A DNA stretch of 27,687 nt from an uncultured Flavihumibacter sp. (GTDB lineage Bacteria > Bacteroidota > Bacteroidia > Chitinophagales > Chitinophagaceae), in NCBI GenBank assembly GCA_946482545.1, contig CAMLRX010000060.1, forward strand, positions 1-27,687, written 5' to 3'. Position 1 is the stretch's first letter. The number at the start of each line of letters is the position of its first letter. Under the pieces are notes generated by a model. That model made no database searches. It was not told the origin of the DNA and saw nothing but the letters and a program-made list of their open reading frames with translations. The position numbers and the translations under genes are program-made. Shown one piece after another: positions 7,485 to 15,120 of the stretch.

Positions 7485-8615
7485 TTATGGTTTGAAAATC
7501 TCCTGCAACTTCAGCTCCAGGTCCTTGCCCATCAGGGTTTTTCCAATAATGACGCCATTGGGGTCGATCAAAAAGTTCTGTGGGATGGCCTGGACGCCAA
7601 ATAATTTTGCGACTGGACTGTCCCAGAATTTCAGGTCGGAAAGTTGTAGCCAGGGAAGTCCGTCCTTTTTTATTGCAGACAGCCACGCGGCCCTGCTGCC
7701 GGGCCTGTCAAGCGACACCCCGACAATCGTAAAATTCTGCGTATTGAATTGCTGGTATATTTTAACCAGGTTGGGGTTTTCAGCACGGCAGGGTCCGCAC
7801 CAGGAAGCCCAGAAATCGAGCAGCACATATTTACCACGGAAAGCAGACAACTTCACCATGTGGCCCGTTGTATCAGGCAGTTCAAAGTCCGGTGCAGTAC
7901 GCCCGATGCCGGTGTGCTTCATACGCTCCAGGCTTTCCGAAAATTTCACGCCTTCAGTACTGTTTTTTACTTTGTCGGAAAGGCCGTCAAACAAAGACTT
8001 CACAATAGTGTAGTCGCGGTCGTAAGCCACTTTGGGCAACAAATCCAGGCTAAGCCTGGCCGCTGGATGTGTTTGTATGAATTGCACATAAGCATCGAGG
8101 GTAAGGTCGCTATATCTTTTCTTAAATCCCGCAAGCTGTGCTTCAAAATCGGGCGTATTTTCCGGGGATATCTTTCCTTCGAGGAACTTCCTGTCTTCCG
8201 GTGTCATTTTCGCAAATGCCGCATCCACAAGGTTGTTGAAATCGGTGTAGTCGTTATTGCTGGGTGTTCCTGTGATTTGCGCGCCCAGTGTACTTTTTCC
8301 ATCCGATACAAACCTGATATTGCCTGGCTCAAGGTAAACAGTGGCTTGCTCAAAACTTTTACGTTTCCCCACGCCTTTCGTATCAAAAATCAAAGCCGCT
8401 TCCACGGGCGAAACCGGGACCTTTCCACTAAATTTAAAACTCCCGTCTTTCAATACAACCGAGTCCACGATTGTTTTATCATCCAGTTCATACTCCAGGT
8501 AAACTTTGGCTGGCGCATTTAAAGAACCGAATTTACCGTTTATGGTAAACTTCTTTTTTCCTTGCGCGAATGCACCCAGTTGAAGGAGCAATAGCGCGAA
8601 CAATATCTTTTTCAT
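7485..8615 (-). CDS. Exported DUF4369 + TlpA/ResA-like thioredoxin-fold oxidoreductase (last of the run)
   Basis: The 376-residue protein has a Sec signal (MKKILFALLLLQLGAFAQG). Its DUF4369-like beta-rich N-terminal domain (about 22-120) contains VYLEYELDD and VVLKDGSFKFSG. A helical linker follows, then a C-terminal AhpC/TSA-TlpA domain (about 237-376). The redox motif is DFWASWCGPCRAE with Cys273 and Cys276, and the cis-proline loop is VQAIPQNFLI. This is the common Bacteroidota periplasmic or surface thiol-disulfide reductase architecture. I chose the ATG at 8615; the frame is open to 8678, but that would overlap the previous gene and bury the signal peptide. It starts 16 bases after the preceding gene and is followed by an intrinsic terminator, so it closes this transcription unit. 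The partner protein is unknown. Confidence 0.92.
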   Translation of the reverse strand: MKKILFALLLLQLGAFAQGKKKFTINGKFGSLNAPAKVYLEYELDDKTIVDSVVLKDGSFKFSGKVPVSPVEAALIFDTKGVGKRKSFEQATVYLEPGNIRFVSDGKSTLGAQITGTPSNNDYTDFNNLVDAAFAKMTPEDRKFLEGKISPENTPDFEAQLAGFKKRYSDLTLDAYVQFIQTHPAARLSLDLLPKVAYDRDYTIVKSLFDGLSDKVKNSTEGVKFSESLERMKHTGIGRTAPDFELPDTTGHMVKLSAFRGKYVLLDFWASWCGPCRAENPNLVKIYQQFNTQNFTIVGVSLDRPGSRAAWLSAIKKDGLPWLQLSDLKFWDSPVAKLFGVQAIPQNFLIDPNGVIIGKTLMGKDLELKLQEIFKP

Positions 8616-8631
8616 CTTTTGAACATTAACT

Positions 8632-9555
8632 TCATTTACCAAACAATGCTTCCAACTTTTCTTCCAGCGCTTTACCATGCAGGTCTACCGCTATAATCTC
8701 TCCTTTGTTGTTGAGGAGGAAATTTCTTGGGATGGCAGTTATGCCGTACTTTTTGCTGAGCGGCGAATCAAACCCCTGCATATCGCTGAGGTTGGTCCAG
8801 GTATAACCATCATCGGCAATTGCTTTTTTCCATGCTTTCGCATCTGTATCCAACGACACGGCTATTACCCCCAGCCCCTGAGCGCTGTATTTTTTGTACA
8901 AAGGCAGTAAGGCCCTGGCCTGCACGCGGCATGGCGCGCACCAACTGGCCCAGAAATCAATGAAGGTGTATTTGTTGGCTGTGGTGATGGTCTTCGTAGC
9001 AACAAGGTTACCGGAAACATCGGGCATCAAGAAATCTTCATACTTCCATTTCATGGCCAGTTGAGCCGTATCCGTCGTTGCTTTCAAACTTTCCTCCCCT
9101 GCCACTGGTCCTTCCTTATCGTTCAGCACAATACTAAACTGCCTGGAGGCAGGCGGAAGACACATCAGGTCGGTACAGGCCATGTATTTGATCCTGAATT
9201 GTACTGTTGTTTTTTCATCCGAACGGAGCTTTACGGCCTGCGAAAAAGTCACCCCTTTTGCATAATGTGCCGCACCTTCTTCCCCCACAGGCTCCACCCC
9301 TTTCTCTTCTATTCCGCCGGTAAACTCCAGGTTGGCGTTTTCTGAAAAAACAATGGAAGTGGGCATACCAATACCGCCGGAAGCCTGTTGCGGGTAAATA
9401 TGGTAAGGCGCCTTCACCGTAGCATGCATTTGCACCTTAAAAGTTAAGGGACCCATTTTCACCACATCGAATTTCCATGACACCGGATGTTCGTCCTGCG
9501 CTAAAGCAAAAAGCACCACGGCTTTCAATAATACCATCAGCATCGCTTTTTTCAT
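8632..9555 (-). CDS. nDsbD-like domain fused to TlpA-type thioredoxin domain
   Basis: The 307-residue exported protein has two recognisable halves. Residues about 22-145 resemble the N-terminal periplasmic domain of DsbD (DsbD alpha): FKVQMHATVKAPYHIYPQ and, near its end, KYMACTDLMCLPPASRQF, with Cys127 and Cys132 in the place of the redox pair of nDsbD. Residues about 165-307 form a TlpA-like thioredoxin domain with DFWASWCAPCR (Cys206, Cys209) and the cis-Pro loop ITAIPRNFLL. The eight-helix membrane domain that joins these parts in true DsbD is absent. The fusion could pass electrons internally between two disulfides. It lies 28 bases after the TPR-TlpA gene and 16 before the next TlpA gene, within the same operon. 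The nDsbD assignment is from motif similarity and is fairly confident. Confidence 0.88.
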   Translation of the reverse strand: MKKAMLMVLLKAVVLFALAQDEHPVSWKFDVVKMGPLTFKVQMHATVKAPYHIYPQQASGGIGMPTSIVFSENANLEFTGGIEEKGVEPVGEEGAAHYAKGVTFSQAVKLRSDEKTTVQFRIKYMACTDLMCLPPASRQFSIVLNDKEGPVAGEESLKATTDTAQLAMKWKYEDFLMPDVSGNLVATKTITTANKYTFIDFWASWCAPCRVQARALLPLYKKYSAQGLGVIAVSLDTDAKAWKKAIADDGYTWTNLSDMQGFDSPLSKKYGITAIPRNFLLNNKGEIIAVDLHGKALEEKLEALFGK

Positions 9556-9583
9556 ACCTCTTTTTTATCATTAACACAATTTC

Positions 9584-10993
9584 CTATGCACCTTTACGGG
9601 CGATCTCCACCATCTGCACGAGTTCTTCGGCGGCGGCTTCAGCCTTGCCTTTAAAGCCGGAAACACTGAACCGTATGCGCCCGTTGCCATCAATCACGAA
9701 CTTGGCCGGAATACCATCTACTTTGAAGGCATCAGCGGCCGGACTGTGTTTGGTGGCAGGATTCCTGGGGTCCATATACAAATCGAAAGCGTAGTTTCTT
9801 TTGCTTAAAAAGTTTTTCGCATCGGTGAGCGGGTCTTTCGCATTTTCCCAGGTATGAATGAACAGAAATTTCACTTCGGAATCATTCGCATACCTGTTCA
9901 CCGCCATCTGCATAGCGGGAAATGATTCCACGCAGGGACCGCACCAGGTGGCCCAGAAATCCAGCACGATGGTCTTCCCTTTAAAATCAGCCAGCGTAAC
10001 TTTTTTCCCATCCACATCGGTTACATAGAAATCCGGCGCCGCTTCATTGATCAGTAACTTAACCACTTCGCTGCGGATCTTTACTTTGAAGTCTTGCTGA
10101 AGTCCTTCAATGTACGCATCCACATCTTTACCAGGGTTGAGCTGCGCATAGCCTTTCCGCACCTGGTCCACATATTTCTTTTCCAGTTTACCTTCTTTTA
10201 CGGCTTTGGCGAGAATGGGAAGTGCTTCGTCGTATTTTCCGTTCAGGCTGGAAAGGAAAGCATAGTTCTCAATCAATTCAGCATCCTTGTTTTTTATGTG
10301 CTGGTATGCCTCCATAGTATACTGGTATGCTTCATCATTTCTGCCTGCATTGAAAAGTAACTTCCCATATTGATTGATATAATCGTAATAGGCATCTTTC
10401 GGATCAAGTTTCATGGGTTTACTTGGCGCAGTCTGCGCTTTAAGTTGCTTTATACGTTCCAGTTCTCCCGCTGAAAATTTTAATGCCGCCGCATTGTCAT
10501 ATCCGGCCATGATATCCGCCACCTGCGTTACAGCTCTTGCCCTCATGACCTGGTCCTCCAGCATATTCAGGTACTGCAGTACTTTTTCGAGGTTGGGTTG
10601 CTCTGCATAAGCGGCTGCAACCAGTGTTTTTTCAAGATCAAGGTTGATGCCCGGATAATCTTTCAGCATGGCTGTGAGCACCTTCTCCGTTCCCTCCGCA
10701 CCATCGGCTTTCAGAAAGGGTGTCAGTCGAAGCATTTGCGCCTGCTGGCTTTCAGGATACTTTTTCACCAGGCTTTTGGTAACAGCAGTTTTTTTGGCCT
10801 GATCCTTATCGTAGTAACGGACCAATAATTCCAAGTCTTCTGCTGAACCATTTTCCAGTGTCTTAATTTTATGGCGGAGCGCAGTCTGGTCTTTTTCGTT
10901 TTTTAAGGCCTCCAGTTTAGGATCAGCGTTTCTCTGTTGTGCGGTCAGGCTTAATGAACACAGTAAGCATGCCGCAAAAAATATTCTCTTCAT
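9584..10993 (-). CDS. Exported helical-repeat (TPR-like) + TlpA thioredoxin-fold protein, WCGPC type
   Basis: The 469-residue protein has a signal peptide ending at LSLTAQQ. A long alpha-helical middle (about 25-305) contains TPR-like helix pairs such as AYYDYINQYGKLLFNAGRND-EAY and LNGKYDEALPILAKAVKEG. The C-terminal TlpA domain (about 315-469) has APDFYVTDVDGKKVTLADFKG, DFWATWCGPCVESFPA (Cys351, Cys354) and the cis-Pro loop VDGIPAKFVIDGNG. It resembles the upstream neighbour (11102-12415) in architecture and length, and both end in a VEI(A/V)-(R/K)-(K/A) helix, so the two are probably diverged tandem paralogues. The helical part could bind a client protein or peptide that the redox domain acts on; this is inference. 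The start codon is the only sensible ATG before the signal peptide. Confidence 0.9.
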   Translation of the reverse strand: MKRIFFAACLLCSLSLTAQQRNADPKLEALKNEKDQTALRHKIKTLENGSAEDLELLVRYYDKDQAKKTAVTKSLVKKYPESQQAQMLRLTPFLKADGAEGTEKVLTAMLKDYPGINLDLEKTLVAAAYAEQPNLEKVLQYLNMLEDQVMRARAVTQVADIMAGYDNAAALKFSAGELERIKQLKAQTAPSKPMKLDPKDAYYDYINQYGKLLFNAGRNDEAYQYTMEAYQHIKNKDAELIENYAFLSSLNGKYDEALPILAKAVKEGKLEKKYVDQVRKGYAQLNPGKDVDAYIEGLQQDFKVKIRSEVVKLLINEAAPDFYVTDVDGKKVTLADFKGKTIVLDFWATWCGPCVESFPAMQMAVNRYANDSEVKFLFIHTWENAKDPLTDAKNFLSKRNYAFDLYMDPRNPATKHSPAADAFKVDGIPAKFVIDGNGRIRFSVSGFKGKAEAAAEELVQMVEIARKGA

Positions 10994-11101
10994 AATAAAT
11001 CAATTCTTGTTTGAACATCGTGCTGCCAGCTTATTTTGAGGCGCACCCGGAACTTTAGCGCAATAACAATCGTTGCAACCGCTAATGATTTTCTGATCTG
11101 A

Positions 11102-12415
11102 TCAATGGCCCTGCACTTTCGCCAGGTCTGAATTTTTAGCTTTTACGATCTCCACCATAGCTTTCAGTTTATAATATTCCCTGTCGGTAGAACCGGCGTA
11201 ACCTGAAGCGTAAAACCTTATATTACCCATAGGGTCGAATACGATTTTAGTAGGTGTGCCCTGGATGTCGTAAGCTTTGTTTTCTTCATCGCGCAGCACC
11301 TGAAGTGGTATTTTTCTTTTTTCAACATAAGATTTAACGGTAGCCTCGTCTTCGAACAGATTGATCACAAACAACTGGAATGGTTCTTTTTTATAATCTT
11401 CCACCACGCGTTCAAATCCGCTGAAAGCGGCCACACAAGGTGTACACAAGGTGCTCCAGAAATCCACGACCAGTATTTTACCGCTATAATCGCCCAGACT
11501 AACCATTTTACCTTCCAGGTTCACCAGAGAGATATCTTTTACCGGTTGCTTTCCTGTAAAGAGGGTCATCTTTTTACCCTCGGTACCGGGCCCGGTTATA
11601 AAGCCCTGCATGGTTTGCTGCGGCGTGGCGATATAAGATTTTTCTACTTCTTTGTAATATTTCTGGTAGGCTTCCTCCTGTAATGATTTCAGGTAAACAT
11701 CAAATCCTTTATCGGAGCCTTTCAGTTTCTTGTATACCGTACGGAAAGTGGCGACCATTTTCGGATTGGAATCGGCCATTTTAAATGCTTTATTGAGAGT
11801 ATCGAAAGCAGCCTGGTTTTTCCCGGCAGCCGACAACACTACCGCATAGCGGTGCAGGTAGTTGGACCTGGAATCCCTGAAATAGTTCATATCCCGGGCT
11901 TCCCACTTTCTGGTGGTGTATTCGTCCATCAGTTGCAGTGCCTTTTCCGTATTACCCAGTTTCGCGTTAGCAGCGGCATTTAATTCATACAGGGTGTGTA
12001 CCCTGCCTATGCCATCGTTCAGCTTTTTCTGCTTAATGTCTTCCATAAGATCGGCTGATACTTTTTCCACTTCCGCTATATCCTTATCCGCGTCCATCAG
12101 GTACTCCAACGCATACGTGAGGTAGAGGAACTGTAGCACATTAAAACTGGTATTCATTTTTTTATAAGCCCAATACCGTTTGAAGTCGCCTTTATTCAGC
12201 CATCCCAACGCCAGTTGCGCACGGTATTCACTGTACATGGAGGGTTTGGCGGGATCGGCTGGCTTTTCCTTCAGCATTTCATGGTACAACTTTTCCTGGT
12301 CTTCAACCTTCACGATCAGGCTGAAGTCCTGAAAATTGTATTTTCCGTTTGCGGGCTGCTGCGCGAAGAGGGTATTGGATACCAGCAACAGCAGTATGAT
12401 TCTTTTTAAGATCAT
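11102..12415 (-). CDS. Exported helical-repeat + TlpA-like protein with atypical LCTPC active site
   Basis: The 437-residue exported protein has a signal peptide at 1-19 (ILLLLVSNTLFAQQ) and an alpha-helical TPR-like middle (about 30-265, with LGNTEKALQLMDEYTTR and AAGKNQAAFDTLNKAFKM). A TlpA-like domain occupies about 290-437, with VNLEGKMVSLGDYSGK and DFWSTLCTPCVAAFSG (Cys324, Cys327). The loop is IQGTPTKIVFDPMG. The tryptophan that almost always precedes the first redox Cys in this superfamily is Leu, and the dipeptide between the cysteines is Thr-Pro, which should shift its redox potential. It is separated by 152 bases from the preceding TlpA gene, a gap that holds a strong stem-loop. It lies 108 bases before its paralogue. 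That second gap (10994-11101) has only a weak TTAGCG/CGCTAA inverted repeat and no clear promoter. Confidence 0.88.
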   Translation of the reverse strand: MILKRIILLLLVSNTLFAQQPANGKYNFQDFSLIVKVEDQEKLYHEMLKEKPADPAKPSMYSEYRAQLALGWLNKGDFKRYWAYKKMNTSFNVLQFLYLTYALEYLMDADKDIAEVEKVSADLMEDIKQKKLNDGIGRVHTLYELNAAANAKLGNTEKALQLMDEYTTRKWEARDMNYFRDSRSNYLHRYAVVLSAAGKNQAAFDTLNKAFKMADSNPKMVATFRTVYKKLKGSDKGFDVYLKSLQEEAYQKYYKEVEKSYIATPQQTMQGFITGPGTEGKKMTLFTGKQPVKDISLVNLEGKMVSLGDYSGKILVVDFWSTLCTPCVAAFSGFERVVEDYKKEPFQLFVINLFEDEATVKSYVEKRKIPLQVLRDEENKAYDIQGTPTKIVFDPMGNIRFYASGYAGSTDREYYKLKAMVEIVKAKNSDLAKVQGH

Positions 12416-12472
12416 GAGATTCAGGTTTTTTAAATTATTGAATGCGTAATTCTGTGAAACAATAGTTTTTCA

Positions 12473-12513
12473 ATCGCTCCATTAAATCCCCTGAAGAGAT
12501 TTAACGGAGCGAT
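12473..12513 (-). other. Strong 16-bp stem-loop between two TlpA genes
   Basis: On the minus strand ATCGCTCCGTTAAATC (12513-12498) pairs along its full length with GATTTAATGGAGCGAT (12488-12473) around a 9-base loop. The only non-Watson-Crick position is a G-U wobble on the transcribed strand, where the other strand would have an A-C mismatch. That supports a role as RNA rather than a DNA palindrome. It is followed by TTGAAAAACTATTG, without a T tract, so it is not a classic intrinsic terminator. It may mark the 3' end or processing point of the sigma2-susCD2-TlpA message. Confidence 0.6.
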
Positions 12514-12567
12514 ACACAGGTTAAGGCCAGCAGTTAAAGATTTGGTTAGAACATTGCTGAACCTGTA

Positions 12568-13647
12568 TTATGGCTTCATGAGTTCAGCGAGTTTATTTTC
12601 AAGATTTTTACCGGTGAGGTTCCTGGCCACGATCACGCCATCCGGACCTATCAGCAGGTTTTGCGGAATCTGTGTGACGTTGTATTTTTTCGCCACATCG
12701 GCGGAAGCATCTTTAGCATCGATTACCAGTCGCCAGGGCAGTTTATCTTCTTCGATGGCTTTCAGCCAGGCATCCTTTTTCGTGTCGAGCGAAACAGCGA
12801 AGATTTCAAATTTATCCCCCCTGAACTTATTGTATATGCTGATCAGTTCAGGATGACCAGCCCTGCATGGACCGCACCAGCTTGCCCAGAAATCCAGCAA
12901 CACATATTTACCCCTGAAAGCAGACAAAGACACCGGTGTTCCTTTCACATCGTTCAGTGTAAAGTCGATGGACTTCTGTCCCACATCCAGCTTTTTGGCT
13001 TCATCCAGCCTTTGTTTCCAGGCTTTTGCTTTTGCCGTGTTTTGCAGTCTGGGGCTGAGTGCAGTGTACATGGGTTCGAAGGTGGCGGGTTGAATTACGC
13101 CCGCGAACATCTCCATGATGTCGAGACTCATGTACGCATCGGGATACTGCTGAATAAACCCCGTCACCATTTTTTCGAATGGCAGTCCGGCATCTCCTTT
13201 TTCCGCGTTTGCTTTACCCATTGCGGTAAACGCTTTGTGGGCGGCTTCCTCTTTCCCGCCTCCTGTTATGGTGGCAATACCAGCGGTATCAAATGCAAGT
13301 TGTACGGTGCCATCCGTGTAGAAAAGGGCCATGTTCTTCATTGTAGTAGCATCCTCATTCTCGTCCTGGTTTCTGCGGCGGCGTTCTCCAGGCGGCGGGG
13401 GCACCACCAGGGTAACCTGCGCCAATGCAGGACGTTCGGATGACACTTTGAATTCGAACCTGCCTTCTTTTATCTCTACGGTATCGGTCTTGTAGCTGTT
13501 CTTGTCTTCGTAGCCGATCCAGGCTTTTTTGGCCGGATGTCCTTTCGCAACTTTTCCTTTTACAATACTGGAAACCTGGGCCTGTATAGCGATTGCGCCA
13601 ATGAAACACACCGCAGTTGTAAGCATTAATTTTTTCATAGTCTGCAT
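12568..13647 (-). CDS. Exported DUF4369 + TlpA/ResA-like thioredoxin-fold oxidoreductase (first of the run)
   Basis: The 359-residue protein has a signal peptide (MKKLMLTTAVCFIGAIAIQAQ) and a DUF4369-like beta domain (about 27-130). It ends in a TlpA domain (about 222-359) with DFWASWCGPCRAG (Cys258, Cys261) and the cis-Pro loop VTQIPQNLLIGPDG. The N-terminal domain carries an unusual low-complexity insertion (PPPPGERRRRNQDENED, about 83-99). The ATG at 13647 overlaps the SusD2 stop codon by one base (TAATG), a typical sign of translational coupling. MKK at 13638 is an equally plausible start for the mature signal peptide. The overlap ties this redox protein directly to SusCD2, so it probably works on the imported ligand or on envelope proteins of that system. 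The domain organisation matches the last gene of the run (7485-8615). Confidence 0.93.
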   Translation of the reverse strand: MQTMKKLMLTTAVCFIGAIAIQAQVSSIVKGKVAKGHPAKKAWIGYEDKNSYKTDTVEIKEGRFEFKVSSERPALAQVTLVVPPPPGERRRRNQDENEDATTMKNMALFYTDGTVQLAFDTAGIATITGGGKEEAAHKAFTAMGKANAEKGDAGLPFEKMVTGFIQQYPDAYMSLDIMEMFAGVIQPATFEPMYTALSPRLQNTAKAKAWKQRLDEAKKLDVGQKSIDFTLNDVKGTPVSLSAFRGKYVLLDFWASWCGPCRAGHPELISIYNKFRGDKFEIFAVSLDTKKDAWLKAIEEDKLPWRLVIDAKDASADVAKKYNVTQIPQNLLIGPDGVIVARNLTGKNLENKLAELMKP

Positions 13648-15101
13648 TATTTATTCTCCACCAATCCTTTGTTTTCCGCAATCATGCGTTCTCCGAATTT
13701 GAGCGCAAACCTTTCTGGCTTTAAGGTATAAGTGGACACCACATTGCCTGCATCATCATACAGGTTATGCGTGTACTTCACTGTATTGCTGTACACCGGA
13801 TCCACGGAAAGGCGGCGCATGTCCATCCAGCGCATCCCGGAAGTGGCGAACTCCCTGGTTCTTTCTTCGAGAATAAAGCGCACCAATGCTTCTTTGTTCT
13901 GGGCTATGTTGTTGGGAACCGTCGCGATGTTTGCAGGCATTCTTTTGGACCGCAGCGTTTCCAGGTCAGCTTTTGCACCGGGAAGGTCGCCTGCACGTGC
14001 CTTCAGTTCGGCACGCATCAGGTAGAGATCAGGCAGGGAGGGCCCCACTTCTATTCCGTTAAAAAGGGATGCGGAGAACCTTCTCATTCCCTTGGGATAC
14101 ACTACTGCCGGATTGAACATTTCCTCATCAGAAAACAGGAGCAGCCTTTTATCTTCCGGATCATACAGCGCGGCCGTTTCAGGAGTAAACACATAAGCAT
14201 TGACCATTTGAAACTGGAAATTGGTCATACTCAGGTTGTACATGATCTGTTGGTTCACCGCCGGGAGTGGATAATTGGAAAGACCAAATCCGAAATCAGG
14301 GAACCATGTACCGGCGGCATTGGGGTCGAGTACAACGTTGTAGTCATACAGCGAAAGCGGGATTGTTGACTTGCCCAGTTCAGCAAAGGCACCTTCCACA
14401 TGCGTCATGGCATCCTCGAATTTCAGCATGTACAGGTAAGCGCGTGCTAGTATAAATTCCGCCGCTACTTTAGAAAATTTCCTGCGGTGCGTTAAGGGAC
14501 CAAGGTCGGGCAAGGCTTCTTTCAGGTCCTTTACAATAAAGTCGTAAGACGCCTGCACGCTGGCGCGTTCAAAAGTAGTTTGTGTTACATCTGCCTTTGT
14601 AAGCAGCGGTACACCCAGATCGGTTGATGCGGTGGTGGGATTATAAGGTAAAGAATAATCTGAAAGGAAATAGAGGTGACACAACGCTCTGCCTACTTTC
14701 GCTTCGGCGACCAGTGCTTTTCTTTGCTGCTCCGAGCCTCCCTGCGACTCCATCACTTCATTGATGACCTTGTTAAAGGTGTAGATGCTGCTGAGGTGCC
14801 AGGTTTCAGCAGGAAGCTGGTCTGCATCATATATTCTTTCCTCATACCTGAAAAGCCGTTGCGTTCTGATGGCCGCTGCATCCATGTAGGTTTGCTGCGC
14901 CGCCATTTCATCGCCAAGATAAAGAGAGGGCGCATACAGCACCTGCAGCGCAACCGCGTTCATCAATTGCTCGTAATCCAATGTGGTGCGGGCTATCCTG
15001 GAGCCTTTCGCTTCTATCTCCAGGAAATCTTTGGAACAAGACAATTGTGTAACCAGCAGTATAAACAGAATAGGTAATAGTACCTTATGATTTGTTCTCA
15101 T
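13647..15101 (-). CDS. susD-like: SusD/RagB-family outer-membrane nutrient-binding lipoprotein (system 2)
   Basis: The 484-residue lipoprotein has a signal peptide ending VTQLSC (Cys22) followed by SKDFLEIE, the usual mature N-terminus of SusD proteins. The SusD-like N-terminal domain contains KALVAEAKVGRALCHLYFL, TDLGVPLL and FILARAYLYMLKFEDAM. The C-terminal domain contains LPDLYLMRAELKARAGD, LRSKRM and LVRFILEERTREF followed by RWMDMRRL, a strongly conserved SusD signature. It is only distantly similar to SusD1 in this window, so the two systems probably have different ligands. It lies 19 bases after SusC2 and overlaps the next TlpA gene by one base. It is expected to bind substrate at the cell surface and close over SusC2. 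Confidence 0.94.
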   Translation of the reverse strand: MRTNHKVLLPILFILLVTQLSCSKDFLEIEAKGSRIARTTLDYEQLMNAVALQVLYAPSLYLGDEMAAQQTYMDAAAIRTQRLFRYEERIYDADQLPAETWHLSSIYTFNKVINEVMESQGGSEQQRKALVAEAKVGRALCHLYFLSDYSLPYNPTTASTDLGVPLLTKADVTQTTFERASVQASYDFIVKDLKEALPDLGPLTHRRKFSKVAAEFILARAYLYMLKFEDAMTHVEGAFAELGKSTIPLSLYDYNVVLDPNAAGTWFPDFGFGLSNYPLPAVNQQIMYNLSMTNFQFQMVNAYVFTPETAALYDPEDKRLLLFSDEEMFNPAVVYPKGMRRFSASLFNGIEVGPSLPDLYLMRAELKARAGDLPGAKADLETLRSKRMPANIATVPNNIAQNKEALVRFILEERTREFATSGMRWMDMRRLSVDPVYSNTVKYTHNLYDDAGNVVSTYTLKPERFALKFGERMIAENKGLVENK

Positions 15102-15120
15102 AATTGTAAACTTGTTTTAA

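Noticed and set aside
7749..8522. Plus-strand open frame (257 codons) within the last TlpA gene
   Set aside because: Complement of a complete TlpA gene with canonical motifs; the composition is not protein-like.
11055..11085. TTAGCG...CGCTAA inverted repeat in the gap between the two TPR-TlpA genes
   Set aside because: Only six pairs with a 19-base interior that does not fold well; too weak to call.
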